A stretch of 50,421 nt of DNA. Origin: a virus. A program made the translations under genes and the position numbers. The notes beneath the pieces are model-generated. The model had not been told where the DNA came from. It did not search any database and worked only from the letters and a program-made list of their open reading frames with translations. Numbering within the stretch: the first letter of the stretch is position 1; the number at the start of each line of letters is the position of its first letter. The DNA lies in the IMG/VR virus record IMGVR_UViG_3300005253_001119, positions 1 to 50,421 of that record; one strand, 5' to 3'. Below are positions 24,054 to 34,557 of this stretch, one piece after another.

Positions 24054-24077
24054 GCTTCGCCCCTTACGGGAACTAGC
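24054..24077 (+). repeat. Copy 3 of the 24-nt GC-rich element
   Basis: GCTTCGCCCCTTACGGGAAC followed by TAGC. It differs from the reverse complement of copy 2 at two bases. It lies in the 61-base gap before the tape measure gene and occupies the place where a ribosome-binding site would be expected; no clear Shine-Dalgarno remains before ATG 24096. Confidence 0.65.
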
Positions 24078-24095
24078 AAAGTTATTCCATAACTT

Positions 24096-27000
24096 ATGAT
24101 AACTCTAATATTAAGCAATGCTTTCTTAATAACATCTCAATTTTTATATAGTGAACGTGAAACCAGATTTACTGTAAGCCTAGATCATTCAGAATTTATA
24201 ACTGGTTCTGAAGAAATGATGAGAAGTATGGATAGGTTTCATGTTAGCACTGAAGAAGTTTTTGAATCATTATCAAATAGCTCTGTTAAATTAGATGCTA
24301 CTTTATCGGGTTCTCTAGAATCTCAGACCAGGCAATTAGAGAATTACAAAGGAATAGTTCGTTCTGTTGAAGCTGCTATAAGTGGTTCTGGTGAGCAGAT
24401 AGAAGAAGCATATATGGATATAGCTAGAACCGCTCAGGAAGCTGCTAGAACAGGTGCTACAAGGCTAGTTTTTGATGTTGAAGGTGCTAGAGTACAGGTT
24501 GATTTATATAAGAGAATAATTGATGATTTTCTTGCTACTATTTCTACTTTATCCGCAGGTGTGAAATCTGGTTCTGTTACAACGAAAGAAGCCGCTACAT
24601 CGATAGCTAAATTTGGGGCAGCATTTGTGGACATTCTACCATCTGAGTTTCTTGATCAATTAAATAGAACTAGAATGTCTTTACGCGAGACTACAATGAC
24701 TACCGACCAAGCAGCTAAAAGGATTGGTGAATTAGGTTCAGCAATGAAGGAAGTTGCAGCTAAAGATGTAACATTTAGATTTAAAGTTGATCCTGAGAAT
24801 ATCAAGCAGGTTAGAGATGTACAAACAGCGATTGGTCAATTAGCAGATGAATCTAAAACTTCCATATCAAGTCTCTCAACTTTCCTTCAATCCTTACCTC
24901 AAGATTTCCCTCCTGTAGCTAATGCTTTTAAATCTATAGCTACAGAAGCTGGCAATATTGAAGCTACTTCAGGTGCTTTTGCTGTAGTAAACACATCATT
25001 AAATAAATTGAGACAGACTAGCGATGAAATAACATTTAGTTCAATTCAAGCTGAATTAGAAAGATTATCTCAAACTCAAGCTGGTCAAGCTGTTGCTAAA
25101 GATTTGAATCGAATCATTGAAGTTGTGAGAGAAAAAACAGTTATTGAAACATTTGCTGAATCTATTAGAGATATATCTGTTGATGTAACATCAATAGAGG
25201 ACTTACGTAGTGCAGTTAGCACTTTATCAAATCAATTTGCACAAGTTCCTGGAACTCAAAAATATATTAGCTCATTAGAACAATTCATTGACACCGCTGA
25301 AGAAAGTAAAGTACCGATAGATACAGTAAGAAAGAATATATTTGATTTGTCTAGGACTGTTTCAGCAGGGCTTAAACCTGAAAAAGCATTAAGTGATATA
25401 GAATCATTAACTAGCACATTAGGAGAACAATCTCCTGCTATTTCTAAAGTAAGAGATGAACTCCGTCAACTTTCCACATTAAAGTTAGAGACACCTGAAG
25501 ATATTAACAGATTTACAGCATCAATTGAGAATATTAAAAGAAAACTTGATTTTACTGATACTACAAAGCAAGCATCAGCCTCTGTTGGCAAATTCACTGA
25601 TTCACTTGCTATTGTTGATACAGATCCAGTAATATCCGAATTGGATAAATTAACTGATAAGTATCAATTTGTAAGAACTACTTTCCAAAAGGAACTTAAT
25701 GTCGAAGGTTTTGCTCAAACTCAAGAAGCAATAAAGGGAGTTATCAAGGAAGCTGAAGAAGTCAATAATATAAGACCAGTCTTATCAGGTCTTAGAGATC
25801 AAATAGATAATCTTCCGCCTGCTTTATCGGGTGTTGCTCAAGGTTTCACTCAAGTTGTAGCTACTGGGCACAAATTAGCTGATATCGGAAGTACCGGACG
25901 CCAGTTATTAGCTTTAATGGAATCGTTAAAGACTAGTGGCGTTACTTCATTTGAAGGAATTAATAATGCTTTAAATCAGCTAATACGCTCAGAACATCTA
26001 TTTGCCGATGGTTTGCAACCATTGAAGCAATCTTTAAAAGGTGTTCAAGAAGAGCTTCTAAGAGAAGCTGACATTAGACAATTTGGAGAAGCATTAGTTT
26101 TAGCTGCTAAACAACCTTCAGCTAGCATGACAGATTTAGAAGGTAATGTTAAAGGAGTGCTAGATGCTTTTGCTGGCTGGACAAGAATTGAAGGTGTAAC
26201 TGATGATGTAGCATCATTATTAAATGAATTAGGTAAAACTGAAAGTGTTCAGAAAGCTAGGCAAGACTTACTAGGGTTCGGAAGAACATTAACTGAAGGT
26301 GTTGGTACTGAAGAGTATATTGAGAAATTAAGTGATATAGGAGAATCTCTAGCGGGAACAGGAGAAGATACATCTAAGTTTACTTCAATCTTAAACAAAT
26401 TTGCTAGTGCTAATATTAAAACAGCCGGAGATGCAGATAAATTAAACTCTGAAATCAAGAGAACTGCTAATAATCTTGAGAGTATGGGCGAAGAGACTAA
26501 AGCTGCTCAGAACATAAATAAACTTTCTGAATCAATTACTAAATCTAAGGTTGATAGATTTGGAAAAGATATAACCAAATTAACTGATAACCTAAGTTTA
26601 ACCTCCAATTCTTTAGTAAGTTTCAAAGATAACTTATTGAAAGTTGGCAATCGTTATGAAGGAATGGCTCCATCTATTGGTAATATAAATAACCTCATTG
26701 GAGACTTTGATGATATAATCAAGGATTTAATTAGTGCTGGCTTGCCTCAGCTAGCAGGAAGATTTCAAGGCATTAGAGAAGAAGCACAAAAGAGATTAGG
26801 TCTAGCATTTGTATCTGAAGAATTAGAGAAAGTCAATAGCCTTCTATCAACAGGAGATATAGAAGATGCTGAACTGTCTATTAGAGACTTATCTTCCTCT
26901 ACTCAATTATCTGCAAATCAATTCAAAGACCTTAGAAGCAATCTTGATATGCTTAGTGCTTCATTAGGGAAACAGAATGTTTTGGTTGAAGCTTCTTCTA

Positions 27001-30000
27001 AGATTAAGCAGATAATATCGAATAAGTCTATCTCTTCTGTTGAAGAATTAAGGGAAGAATTAAAAAAGGCTAGAACCGAGTTTGAGAATACAAAGGGCTT
27101 AGAAGAGTTTAATGAATCTTTAGGTGATGTGATTGAAACTTCAGAAGAGTTTAAAAAGATAGACCATTTTAGGAAAGCATTGCATGGTTTAACTACGATA
27201 AAAACAGATGATATTGATGTAATTCAATCGTCATTAAAAGGTTTAGGTGATGAAGCTAAGAAGGATGCTAGATCTATTGAGGATTTAGTTGAAGATTTAA
27301 GGAAATTAGGTGTATCTCCTTCTGGTTTAAAATCAATAGAGAAAGCAGAAGAATCATTAAGGGGAATTCATGGAACTGCTAGAAAGAAACGAGTTGTAGA
27401 TCAATATGCTAAATCAGTTGAGAAAACAGCAGACAAGTTAGATAAGGCTTCAACAGGTGCTAAGAAGTTTACTAAATCTCTTGGTGACATTAACAAGAAT
27501 GCAGGTGGTATGAGGAAGTTGTTCTCTGGTCTTGATGCTCAAATGTCAAAGCTACTTATTAGATTTGGTGTCTTTGGCATTGTAAAGAATGTATTCAGAG
27601 AAGTATCACAAGCTATAGCAGGAGCTACAAGGGAAATATATACGCTTACTAAAGAGTCAGCTAAACTTCAAGATACTTCAACAGCATTTAGAGTACTAGC
27701 ATCTCAAACCACTAGCGCAGAACTAGCATTAGCACAAGTACGCTCTGCTGCGGGTGGGGTTATAGATGAATTTGAATTGATGGCTAGTGCTACTAGAGCA
27801 GCAATAGCAGGTTTGCCAGTTGAAAGAATAGATGATTTTATGAGAGGTGCTAGAGCACTAGGTCCTTTAGTTGGAAGAGATATACCAGAAGCCTTTGATA
27901 GATTGACTAGCGCAGCAATTAAGCAAGAAAGGAGATTACTAGATGAATTAGGTATTGTAATAAGAGCCAATGATGCTTACAAAGAATATGCTAGAACCCA
28001 TAAGACAACAGTAGCAGCTTTATCTGCAACTGAGAAGCAGATGGCATTTACAGAAGCAATCATAGCATCAGTGAATGAGAAGATTCTAAGATTAGGTGGT
28101 AATTTAGATCAAGCTCAAAGACCATTCCTTAGATTTGAAAGTGCGTGGAAAGACTTGAGAATATCAATGGGAGATTGGTTAAGCGAAGCACTAGCTGTCC
28201 CTGATGTCTTGAGTTCACTTACTAGGTTAATGAAAGACTTTTCTTTCTCATTAGCCGATGCTTCAAAGCAATCAGCCATTCTTGCGGCTAGCACATTAGA
28301 GGCATATGAGAGTTTTAAGAGATATAGCGATGAATTTGCTGGTTCAGTTCCAAGATTAGTTAAAGAAGCACAAAGACGAATAGAGATTACCGAAGACCAA
28401 ACATCTTCTATAGCTGCTCAATATGATGCTGAAACTAGGTTAGCAGAGATTGTTAAAACACTTAGTACAGCATTTCCCAGTCTTGCTCAAGCATTAAAAG
28501 TTGATGTAGCAGGTGGTTTAAGAGCGGTAGCTGAAGAATCAGCGAAACTAAGACAGACTTTTCAATCCCTTTCTGTAACAAGAATGGCTGAGGCATTTCA
28601 AGTATCTATCAAAGCATATAAAGAGGCAAGTGCATCATTATCCGTAGTCAGAGAAGAACTTGATTTATTAACTGCTGCTAGAAATAAAACGATAGAAAAA
28701 GCTACTCCCGAAGAAATAGCATCAGTTGATGAAGCTATTAAAAAGTATAAAGAACAAGCTAAGGCTATTAGAATGGTCTCATTAGTAATGTCAGCAATTC
28801 CAGCACAACAAGCAATCAATTTATCTTCAACTGAAGCAAATATCAAGGCATCAACAAGGCTAACTTCTGCTTTTATGGAAGAGCAAGTAGCAATGCGAAG
28901 CCAAACTGAGATTATGGAAGCGCTCATAAAATCTAATATTGAGTTGGAAAACATTACGGCAGAAAACTTCTCGAATGTTTTTGATACAATAGATGCTTAT
29001 GAAGATTATAAGGTAACAACAGCAGATGTAACATTGGATCAATTCTTGATGAATAAAGAGTTAGAAACTACAGTTTCATCGTTTGTAACTTTTGCTGAAA
29101 CTTTAGGAAGTGCAACAGATAGTTCTGAAGATTTTAAGAAAGGAATAGTTGATTTAAGCAAAGAATTTGATAAGATTAGAGCTATAACAGGACTTACTAA
29201 TGAAGAGCTTGAAGAACATCATGAATTATTAAGAACAATTATAACTGATTTAGCAGATGTTCCTCCGGCAACGAAAGAATGGGAATCAATATTTAAGCAA
29301 TTTGAAACATTGACTAAAACATATAATAAGTTCCGTACTCAATTTGAACCTACTGAATTCCTTATTGATATTAAGCCTTCTGAAAAATCGAAGATTGAAT
29401 TGAAGAGAACGAAAGCTGAATATAAAGCATTGTTTAATTTGCTTGCAACGGGAATAGAATTTACAGGTGTTCCTGCAGATGAGACAAATAAGACTGTTGC
29501 TGCTCAACAAATGCTGAATGAATTATTGGAAGACCAACAACGTTATATTCAACAAATAGCAACTGGTGAAACTAATCTAGCTAAGAAAACATTAGAAAGT
29601 ATAGATGAAAGACTTGAAGTCTATAAACTAGATAAAACTCAAGTTGATGAATTAAATATCTTATCTAATAAACAATTAGAAATTAGGAAGCAAGAATTAT
29701 CCATCAATAAACAAATAGCTTCTGAAAAGGTAGCGCTAACTGAAGAATCTATTGCTAATATTAAAAGGGAAACAAAGAATCAGATTGATGCTTATAAACA
29801 AATCATTACTAAAAGAGAAGCATTAGTATCATCATTAGACTCATTAGACATTTTATCTTATGAATTAGAATCGAGATTAAACAAACAAATAGCACAAGAC
29901 AGAATTATGCTGCAGAAAGCCGAATGGTCAGATGAACAAAAGAGATTGAAGGATAAGATTAAAAGTCAAATAGCATTTGCTAGTACGATGTCTAATATAA

Positions 30001-33000
30001 TGAATAATCTAGTTGGTGCTAATAAAGAAGCAGTTATTGATATGCTAGCTGATGTATCTGAAATGGGCACTGAAGCATTTAAACTAGATATTAAGCCTGG
30101 TGATGAACTATCACCTGAGAAGATTACTGAAGCGTTTGCTAAAATTAAAGATATAGACATTGATATACCGGGGTTTAAAGGACTTGGTGAGCAAACAACA
30201 GCAATGGTCGATATGGTTCTGACCACTTTATCAAGTATGCTTACTCAAGTTGGTGATGAAACAACTAAAGTTACTGAGAAAACAATGTCACAAATGGAAG
30301 ATATTATGAAGGAATATCTTGTGGCACTTGATGCTGGTGTGTCAGAAATAGCAGCAGTCAACAATGCATTCCTGAGTGAAGAACAATCTATCGAAAAGGA
30401 ACGTACCAAGAATGCTATTGCTAGCCTGAAAAGACAACTTTCCTATGAAAAATCAAGAGTTAGTTTTATTAAGAAGGCGAATAAGGATATTTTAAGCATT
30501 GAGAAATCATCTAATAAAGCAACTATCGCATCAAGAGTTAAAGCATTGAAGATTGAGTTTGATGCACTTGATGAAGAAGTTAAGAAGAATAATGAAGTTC
30601 AGCAAGTTGTTCAAGACCATGCTATTGCTGCTCATGGACAAACATCTGATATTAATCTTGAGAATACAAGAGAATATCTATTGAAGATTAGACGTGCTAC
30701 TAAAACTTCTCAATTATTAAAAATAAGAGATGAATATGATATTGAAGAATTAGGTGAAATTAATAAGGATAGATTAAGAGGTGAGTATGCTAATCAATTT
30801 AAAAGCTTATTAGATAAAGAGATTGATGTAATTGAAAACAATATCAAGAAGAGACAAGGTCTAGAAGAAGCTGGTGCTATCAATCGTATCAATGTAGCAC
30901 GAAAAGAAACAAGACAGAAAATAGAGGAGCTCATTAAAGTAGCACAAGCTGAAGGTAAACCTGATGAAGTTAAGCGTTTACAAGAGTTATCAATTGCTAG
31001 TCAAGAGATTGCTAGTAATAAGATTACTGCTATTATTGCAAATGCTAGTCGTAAGAGAAGAATGGAATCTCTTAAATTACAAAAAGATGTTGCTGGTAAT
31101 GAAGAGAAACTAGCACGTCTAACTATTGATGCTCAAATGGATGCTTATGCAGAAACCAATCAGAGATTGAATGATTTAGCTCAAGTTCAGAAACAGAAGC
31201 ATCTAGAAGATATATCTAGGCTTCTTGAAGCAACTGATGTTAATAAGGAAGAATTAGATAAGAGAAGTGCTAGTCTGAAAGAAGTGCTTACATTAGAATC
31301 AGTTACTAAAGATAATCTAGCCAATGCTGATGTGCTTAGAGAACAATTACTCGCAGAAGCAATTAGGAAGATTAGAGAGAAAGAATTTAATGAATATCAA
31401 TCGATAATGAGTGCAACTTCTGATGTCCTTGGTGAGACTTCTAAAATAGCATTTGAGATAAATAAGAATCTCATTGTATCTAATGCTGCTGAAAGAGAGA
31501 AAGATTTAGAACATGCTAAGAATATCGCAGTTAGGAAGATGCGCCGTGAAACTGATGTGCTAGAAGAACAACTTAAGAAAGAATTAGAGATTGAAGCTGA
31601 CTTTGAAAGAAAAAGGCGAGCGCTTAGGACAGCAACAGATGAAGAACTATTAGCAAATGTCAAATCTCACAATTCAGCAGTTGCAGAAAGTTACCTTGAA
31701 ACATTCAACATCATTATTGAATCCTTTAAGGCTTTCACAGAGTTGATGATTACTGATGATGCTGAAATGGTTGAAGCTAGAAAGAATACTCAAGTGACAT
31801 TCTGGAGAGATCAACAAACTTTAATTAGAAAGAATTCTGATAAAGTCATTAAATCAAATCAAGATTTGGCAGATAAATTATTAGAAATTGATATGAAGTC
31901 TAGTGAAAGAAGAAAGTTAGTGATAAACTCTCTTCTCGATGTAGCGCAGAATGCTGGCAAAGCTGTAGCTTCAGCTTATTCAGGTGATATAGCTGGTACT
32001 ATAACTAGTACGATTGGAATGATACAATCTATCAATAGGATATTTGATGATGCTAGCAATCGAAGAAAAGAAGCTCTAGAACATGCTAAAGAAGAGTTTA
32101 AAGCACTTAAGAGTGAATGGAGAGCAGCAGGAGCTGAACTAGGTAATGCTGTAGGTCAAGCAATAACTGACAATTTAGATGTTGATTGGGATGAATTAGT
32201 CAGGGGATTTATGCGAGCAGCGGTTGCTAGTCAATTAGGTTCAGCATTTGCTGAGATGTTTGGTCCTTCAATGGATATGATTAAAGATTCATTAGCAGGT
32301 GCAGTTGGAAGAGGTGAAAGATGGGATAAATTAGTTGAAGATGAAGTTACTGGTGCGCAAAGGTTTATTAATCAATATGAAAAGGTGCTATTAACTCAAG
32401 GTAAAGTAACTGATGAATTCTTAAGAGATAGATTTGGTACTGATGTGCTAGAAAAGATAATAGAACCTTATAGAAGAGGAGTGCCTATTGAAAAAATAGC
32501 TAGTGATGTAGCTAAATCTAAACATGGTTTCCAATCATTAGGTAAAGGATTAGATGATTTAAACACAACTTGGACTGAGATGGAACCTGAAGCTAGAGAA
32601 ATAGCACAAAGATTTAATTCAATGTTAGGTATCTTTGAAGAAGCAGAAGAGAATGCTGGATTAAGAACATTACGTGCTATTACTGAACCACAAGCTAATC
32701 AAATCATAGTGCTACTAGGAAGACAAGTTGACCATTTAGCTATGATTTCATCTAATACGACAACATTAGTAAAGAACTTAGGAAAGAAAGAAGAAGCACT
32801 TCCTCAGCCTATTGAATTACTAGCACCTCAGATAAACAGTGATATTATACCTAATAAGATTCAGACCATAAATCTTGCACCTCAAATAATAAATGAAGTG
32901 TTATTTGAACCCAAGATTGAACCTGTAGTGTCTTTTAATCCTAATATCATTAATGAGATAGATGTTCCTGAAATTAACATATCTCCTCATATAATAAATG

Positions 33001-34163
33001 AAGTTAATATACCAGACATAAATGTTATTGTGCGCGCTGGGCTTGACAGAGAAATAGATTTATCACAAGGAACTTTAGCACGACTAACACCAGCAATTAA
33101 CTATAATCTCATTCCTGATAAAATTGAAGTAACACCTATTATTGATATAGAACCACAAATCCTTCTAACTCCTAATATTATCAATAAGGTAGAAGTAGAA
33201 GAATCAATGGAAACACATGAAATAAGTTTTGCACCCAAAATAACTAGTGAAGTATTATTTGATCCTCAAATTGAACCTATTATATCATTTAATCCTAATA
33301 TTATTAATAAGGTCGATGTTCCTGAAATTAGCATATCTCCCAAAATAATAACAGATATATCCCAAATTAGTGTGGTTTCGCCAATAGATTTATCATCAAG
33401 AACTATAACTCAGCTAGCACAGCTAACTCAAATAACTCCAATAGCGCCAGCAATTAACAATAATCTTATACTTGACAAGATTCAGGTAGAACCTATCTTT
33501 AATTTCGAACCTCAGCCACAACCATTACCAATTCTTATTGATAAAGGAGAAACGCCTGATATATTTTTGACACCTAATATTATAAATGATGTAGATATAC
33601 CTGAAATTAATGTAGCGCCACCACAAATGCCGTTCATAAACCTTGCACCTGAAATAATAAATAAAGTATTGTTTAAGCCCAATATTATAAATGACGTTGA
33701 TATACCTGAAATAACAAATGAGGTTGATTTATCACAAGTTAGGTTAGTTACACCAAATATTATCAATAGAAATGAGATTAACATTCCAGATATAGATGTA
33801 AGTTATATCATAGATATTCCAGAAGTTTTAATACCTGAAAGTGTTGATATATCGTCTGAATCTATAGCTCAATTAGCACCCGCGATAACAACTCCCCAAA
33901 TACAATTTGTTGAAAGAATAACTCAACCTATTATACAAAAACAACCTGAATATTATCCTAGAGAAGAAGAGTCTAGATCAGTACTTAGTGAACATAAAGA
34001 AGAGATTAACATATCAATTAACATCAATGATAGAACTGTTGTTAGTCAAGATGGAATGTTAGTTGATGCAGTGTTACCTTTATTGATGGAAGAAGAGAGT
34101 AAAATGAAGATGCGAAGAGAAAAAGCTACTGGCAGAAGAGTGTTTAGTCGAGCTAGAGTTTAA
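24096..34163 (+). CDS. Tape measure protein (3355 aa)
   Basis: Sets tail length and is ejected ahead of DNA. At 3355 residues it is one of the largest ORFs expected in a phage and would fit a tail near 500 nm. Residues 1-1140 are long helical/coiled-coil segments. Residues ~1150-1420 hold the recognisable tape-measure core: 'LLIRFGVFGIVKNVFREVSQ', 'LQDTSTAFRVLASQTTS', 'LPVERIDDFMRGARALGP' and 'FESAWKDLRISMGDWLSEAL'. More coiled coil follows to ~2600, then short hydrophobic stretches (~2610-2720). Residues ~2920-3270 are an Asn/Pro/Ile repeat region. No peptidase or lysozyme motif was noticed. ATG 24096 has no visible ribosome site. Confidence 0.93.
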   Translation: MITLILSNAFLITSQFLYSERETRFTVSLDHSEFITGSEEMMRSMDRFHVSTEEVFESLSNSSVKLDATLSGSLESQTRQLENYKGIVRSVEAAISGSGEQIEEAYMDIARTAQEAARTGATRLVFDVEGARVQVDLYKRIIDDFLATISTLSAGVKSGSVTTKEAATSIAKFGAAFVDILPSEFLDQLNRTRMSLRETTMTTDQAAKRIGELGSAMKEVAAKDVTFRFKVDPENIKQVRDVQTAIGQLADESKTSISSLSTFLQSLPQDFPPVANAFKSIATEAGNIEATSGAFAVVNTSLNKLRQTSDEITFSSIQAELERLSQTQAGQAVAKDLNRIIEVVREKTVIETFAESIRDISVDVTSIEDLRSAVSTLSNQFAQVPGTQKYISSLEQFIDTAEESKVPIDTVRKNIFDLSRTVSAGLKPEKALSDIESLTSTLGEQSPAISKVRDELRQLSTLKLETPEDINRFTASIENIKRKLDFTDTTKQASASVGKFTDSLAIVDTDPVISELDKLTDKYQFVRTTFQKELNVEGFAQTQEAIKGVIKEAEEVNNIRPVLSGLRDQIDNLPPALSGVAQGFTQVVATGHKLADIGSTGRQLLALMESLKTSGVTSFEGINNALNQLIRSEHLFADGLQPLKQSLKGVQEELLREADIRQFGEALVLAAKQPSASMTDLEGNVKGVLDAFAGWTRIEGVTDDVASLLNELGKTESVQKARQDLLGFGRTLTEGVGTEEYIEKLSDIGESLAGTGEDTSKFTSILNKFASANIKTAGDADKLNSEIKRTANNLESMGEETKAAQNINKLSESITKSKVDRFGKDITKLTDNLSLTSNSLVSFKDNLLKVGNRYEGMAPSIGNINNLIGDFDDIIKDLISAGLPQLAGRFQGIREEAQKRLGLAFVSEELEKVNSLLSTGDIEDAELSIRDLSSSTQLSANQFKDLRSNLDMLSASLGKQNVLVEASSKIKQIISNKSISSVEELREELKKARTEFENTKGLEEFNESLGDVIETSEEFKKIDHFRKALHGLTTIKTDDIDVIQSSLKGLGDEAKKDARSIEDLVEDLRKLGVSPSGLKSIEKAEESLRGIHGTARKKRVVDQYAKSVEKTADKLDKASTGAKKFTKSLGDINKNAGGMRKLFSGLDAQMSKLLIRFGVFGIVKNVFREVSQAIAGATREIYTLTKESAKLQDTSTAFRVLASQTTSAELALAQVRSAAGGVIDEFELMASATRAAIAGLPVERIDDFMRGARALGPLVGRDIPEAFDRLTSAAIKQERRLLDELGIVIRANDAYKEYARTHKTTVAALSATEKQMAFTEAIIASVNEKILRLGGNLDQAQRPFLRFESAWKDLRISMGDWLSEALAVPDVLSSLTRLMKDFSFSLADASKQSAILAASTLEAYESFKRYSDEFAGSVPRLVKEAQRRIEITEDQTSSIAAQYDAETRLAEIVKTLSTAFPSLAQALKVDVAGGLRAVAEESAKLRQTFQSLSVTRMAEAFQVSIKAYKEASASLSVVREELDLLTAARNKTIEKATPEEIASVDEAIKKYKEQAKAIRMVSLVMSAIPAQQAINLSSTEANIKASTRLTSAFMEEQVAMRSQTEIMEALIKSNIELENITAENFSNVFDTIDAYEDYKVTTADVTLDQFLMNKELETTVSSFVTFAETLGSATDSSEDFKKGIVDLSKEFDKIRAITGLTNEELEEHHELLRTIITDLADVPPATKEWESIFKQFETLTKTYNKFRTQFEPTEFLIDIKPSEKSKIELKRTKAEYKALFNLLATGIEFTGVPADETNKTVAAQQMLNELLEDQQRYIQQIATGETNLAKKTLESIDERLEVYKLDKTQVDELNILSNKQLEIRKQELSINKQIASEKVALTEESIANIKRETKNQIDAYKQIITKREALVSSLDSLDILSYELESRLNKQIAQDRIMLQKAEWSDEQKRLKDKIKSQIAFASTMSNIMNNLVGANKEAVIDMLADVSEMGTEAFKLDIKPGDELSPEKITEAFAKIKDIDIDIPGFKGLGEQTTAMVDMVLTTLSSMLTQVGDETTKVTEKTMSQMEDIMKEYLVALDAGVSEIAAVNNAFLSEEQSIEKERTKNAIASLKRQLSYEKSRVSFIKKANKDILSIEKSSNKATIASRVKALKIEFDALDEEVKKNNEVQQVVQDHAIAAHGQTSDINLENTREYLLKIRRATKTSQLLKIRDEYDIEELGEINKDRLRGEYANQFKSLLDKEIDVIENNIKKRQGLEEAGAINRINVARKETRQKIEELIKVAQAEGKPDEVKRLQELSIASQEIASNKITAIIANASRKRRMESLKLQKDVAGNEEKLARLTIDAQMDAYAETNQRLNDLAQVQKQKHLEDISRLLEATDVNKEELDKRSASLKEVLTLESVTKDNLANADVLREQLLAEAIRKIREKEFNEYQSIMSATSDVLGETSKIAFEINKNLIVSNAAEREKDLEHAKNIAVRKMRRETDVLEEQLKKELEIEADFERKRRALRTATDEELLANVKSHNSAVAESYLETFNIIIESFKAFTELMITDDAEMVEARKNTQVTFWRDQQTLIRKNSDKVIKSNQDLADKLLEIDMKSSERRKLVINSLLDVAQNAGKAVASAYSGDIAGTITSTIGMIQSINRIFDDASNRRKEALEHAKEEFKALKSEWRAAGAELGNAVGQAITDNLDVDWDELVRGFMRAAVASQLGSAFAEMFGPSMDMIKDSLAGAVGRGERWDKLVEDEVTGAQRFINQYEKVLLTQGKVTDEFLRDRFGTDVLEKIIEPYRRGVPIEKIASDVAKSKHGFQSLGKGLDDLNTTWTEMEPEAREIAQRFNSMLGIFEEAEENAGLRTLRAITEPQANQIIVLLGRQVDHLAMISSNTTTLVKNLGKKEEALPQPIELLAPQINSDIIPNKIQTINLAPQIINEVLFEPKIEPVVSFNPNIINEIDVPEINISPHIINEVNIPDINVIVRAGLDREIDLSQGTLARLTPAINYNLIPDKIEVTPIIDIEPQILLTPNIINKVEVEESMETHEISFAPKITSEVLFDPQIEPIISFNPNIINKVDVPEISISPKIITDISQISVVSPIDLSSRTITQLAQLTQITPIAPAINNNLILDKIQVEPIFNFEPQPQPLPILIDKGETPDIFLTPNIINDVDIPEINVAPPQMPFINLAPEIINKVLFKPNIINDVDIPEITNEVDLSQVRLVTPNIINRNEINIPDIDVSYIIDIPEVLIPESVDISSESIAQLAPAITTPQIQFVERITQPIIQKQPEYYPREEESRSVLSEHKEEINISININDRTVVSQDGMLVDAVLPLLMEEESKMKMRREKATGRRVFSRARV
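32850..33900 (+). repeat. Asn/Pro/Ile repeat array in the tape measure C-terminus
   Basis: About eleven copies of a short motif of the type 'PNIINEIDVPEINISP' (variants 'PHIINEVNIPDINV', 'PNIINKVDVPEISISP', 'PNIINDVDIPEINVAP') are grouped in two to three longer super-repeats, each containing 'VLFEPKIEPVVSFNPNIIN'-like segments. The protein region is about residues 2920-3270. Regular beta-forming repeats are unusual in tape measures, which are mostly helical. Confidence 0.75.
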
Positions 34164-34296
34164 TCAATACTAGCATGATTGTTTGGATTACCTTTAAACA
34201 AAGGATATTGCTTGTTGATAATCTGATAGTCCTTCGTCATAAGCATCTATTTTGATTAATCTAATGGTTGATAATTAACAATAATAATAATTAAAT
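34164..34296 (-). repeat. Long repeat, copy 1 (inverted)
   Basis: Read on the - strand this stretch aligns with 34558-34690 over ~133 bases at roughly 80% identity by eye. Shared blocks include TTTAATTATTATTAT, ATTAGATTAATCAA, GACGAAG and CAATATCCTTT, and both end in TAGTATTGA. It begins at the base after the tape measure stop. Confidence 0.65.
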
Positions 34297-34401
34297 AAAA
34301 AGAACATTGGATATGCACACATCAATATATGTTTGTTTTAAAGATGACTCTAGCAAACGTTTATAATTCCTATTGTATGTGAATATCACATATCTTTCTT
34401 T

Positions 34402-34532
34402 TTTTAATTGTCAATCATTAACCATTAGTTGAATTAAGATATATAAGGTAGGACGTCGATGATAAGCATTATTTACCAGTAATCTTTGTATTGTTTGTTT
34501 AAGGTAATTCAAGTTAATTATTATAATATTGA
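34402..34532 (+). repeat. Long repeat, copy 2
   Basis: Same orientation as copy 3 and a more diverged version (about two thirds identical by eye). Conserved blocks are CAATCATTAAC-ATTAG, GTAGGACG, TTGTTTAAGGT, and the closing TATTGATATGTGAATA that is also found after copy 3 as TATTGATATATGAATA. Confidence 0.55.
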
Positions 34533-34557
34533 TATGTGAATACAAAGGTTTTATTGT

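Noticed and set aside
28598-28954. 118-codon - strand frame inside the tape measure gene
   Set aside because: Antisense shadow; no start signal and no recognisable protein features. Several shorter ones in this gene were rejected for the same reason.
32850-33900. CRISPR array candidate
   Set aside because: The repeats are coding, degenerate and in frame with the tape measure; no constant repeat with unique spacers. No CRISPR array was seen anywhere in the window.
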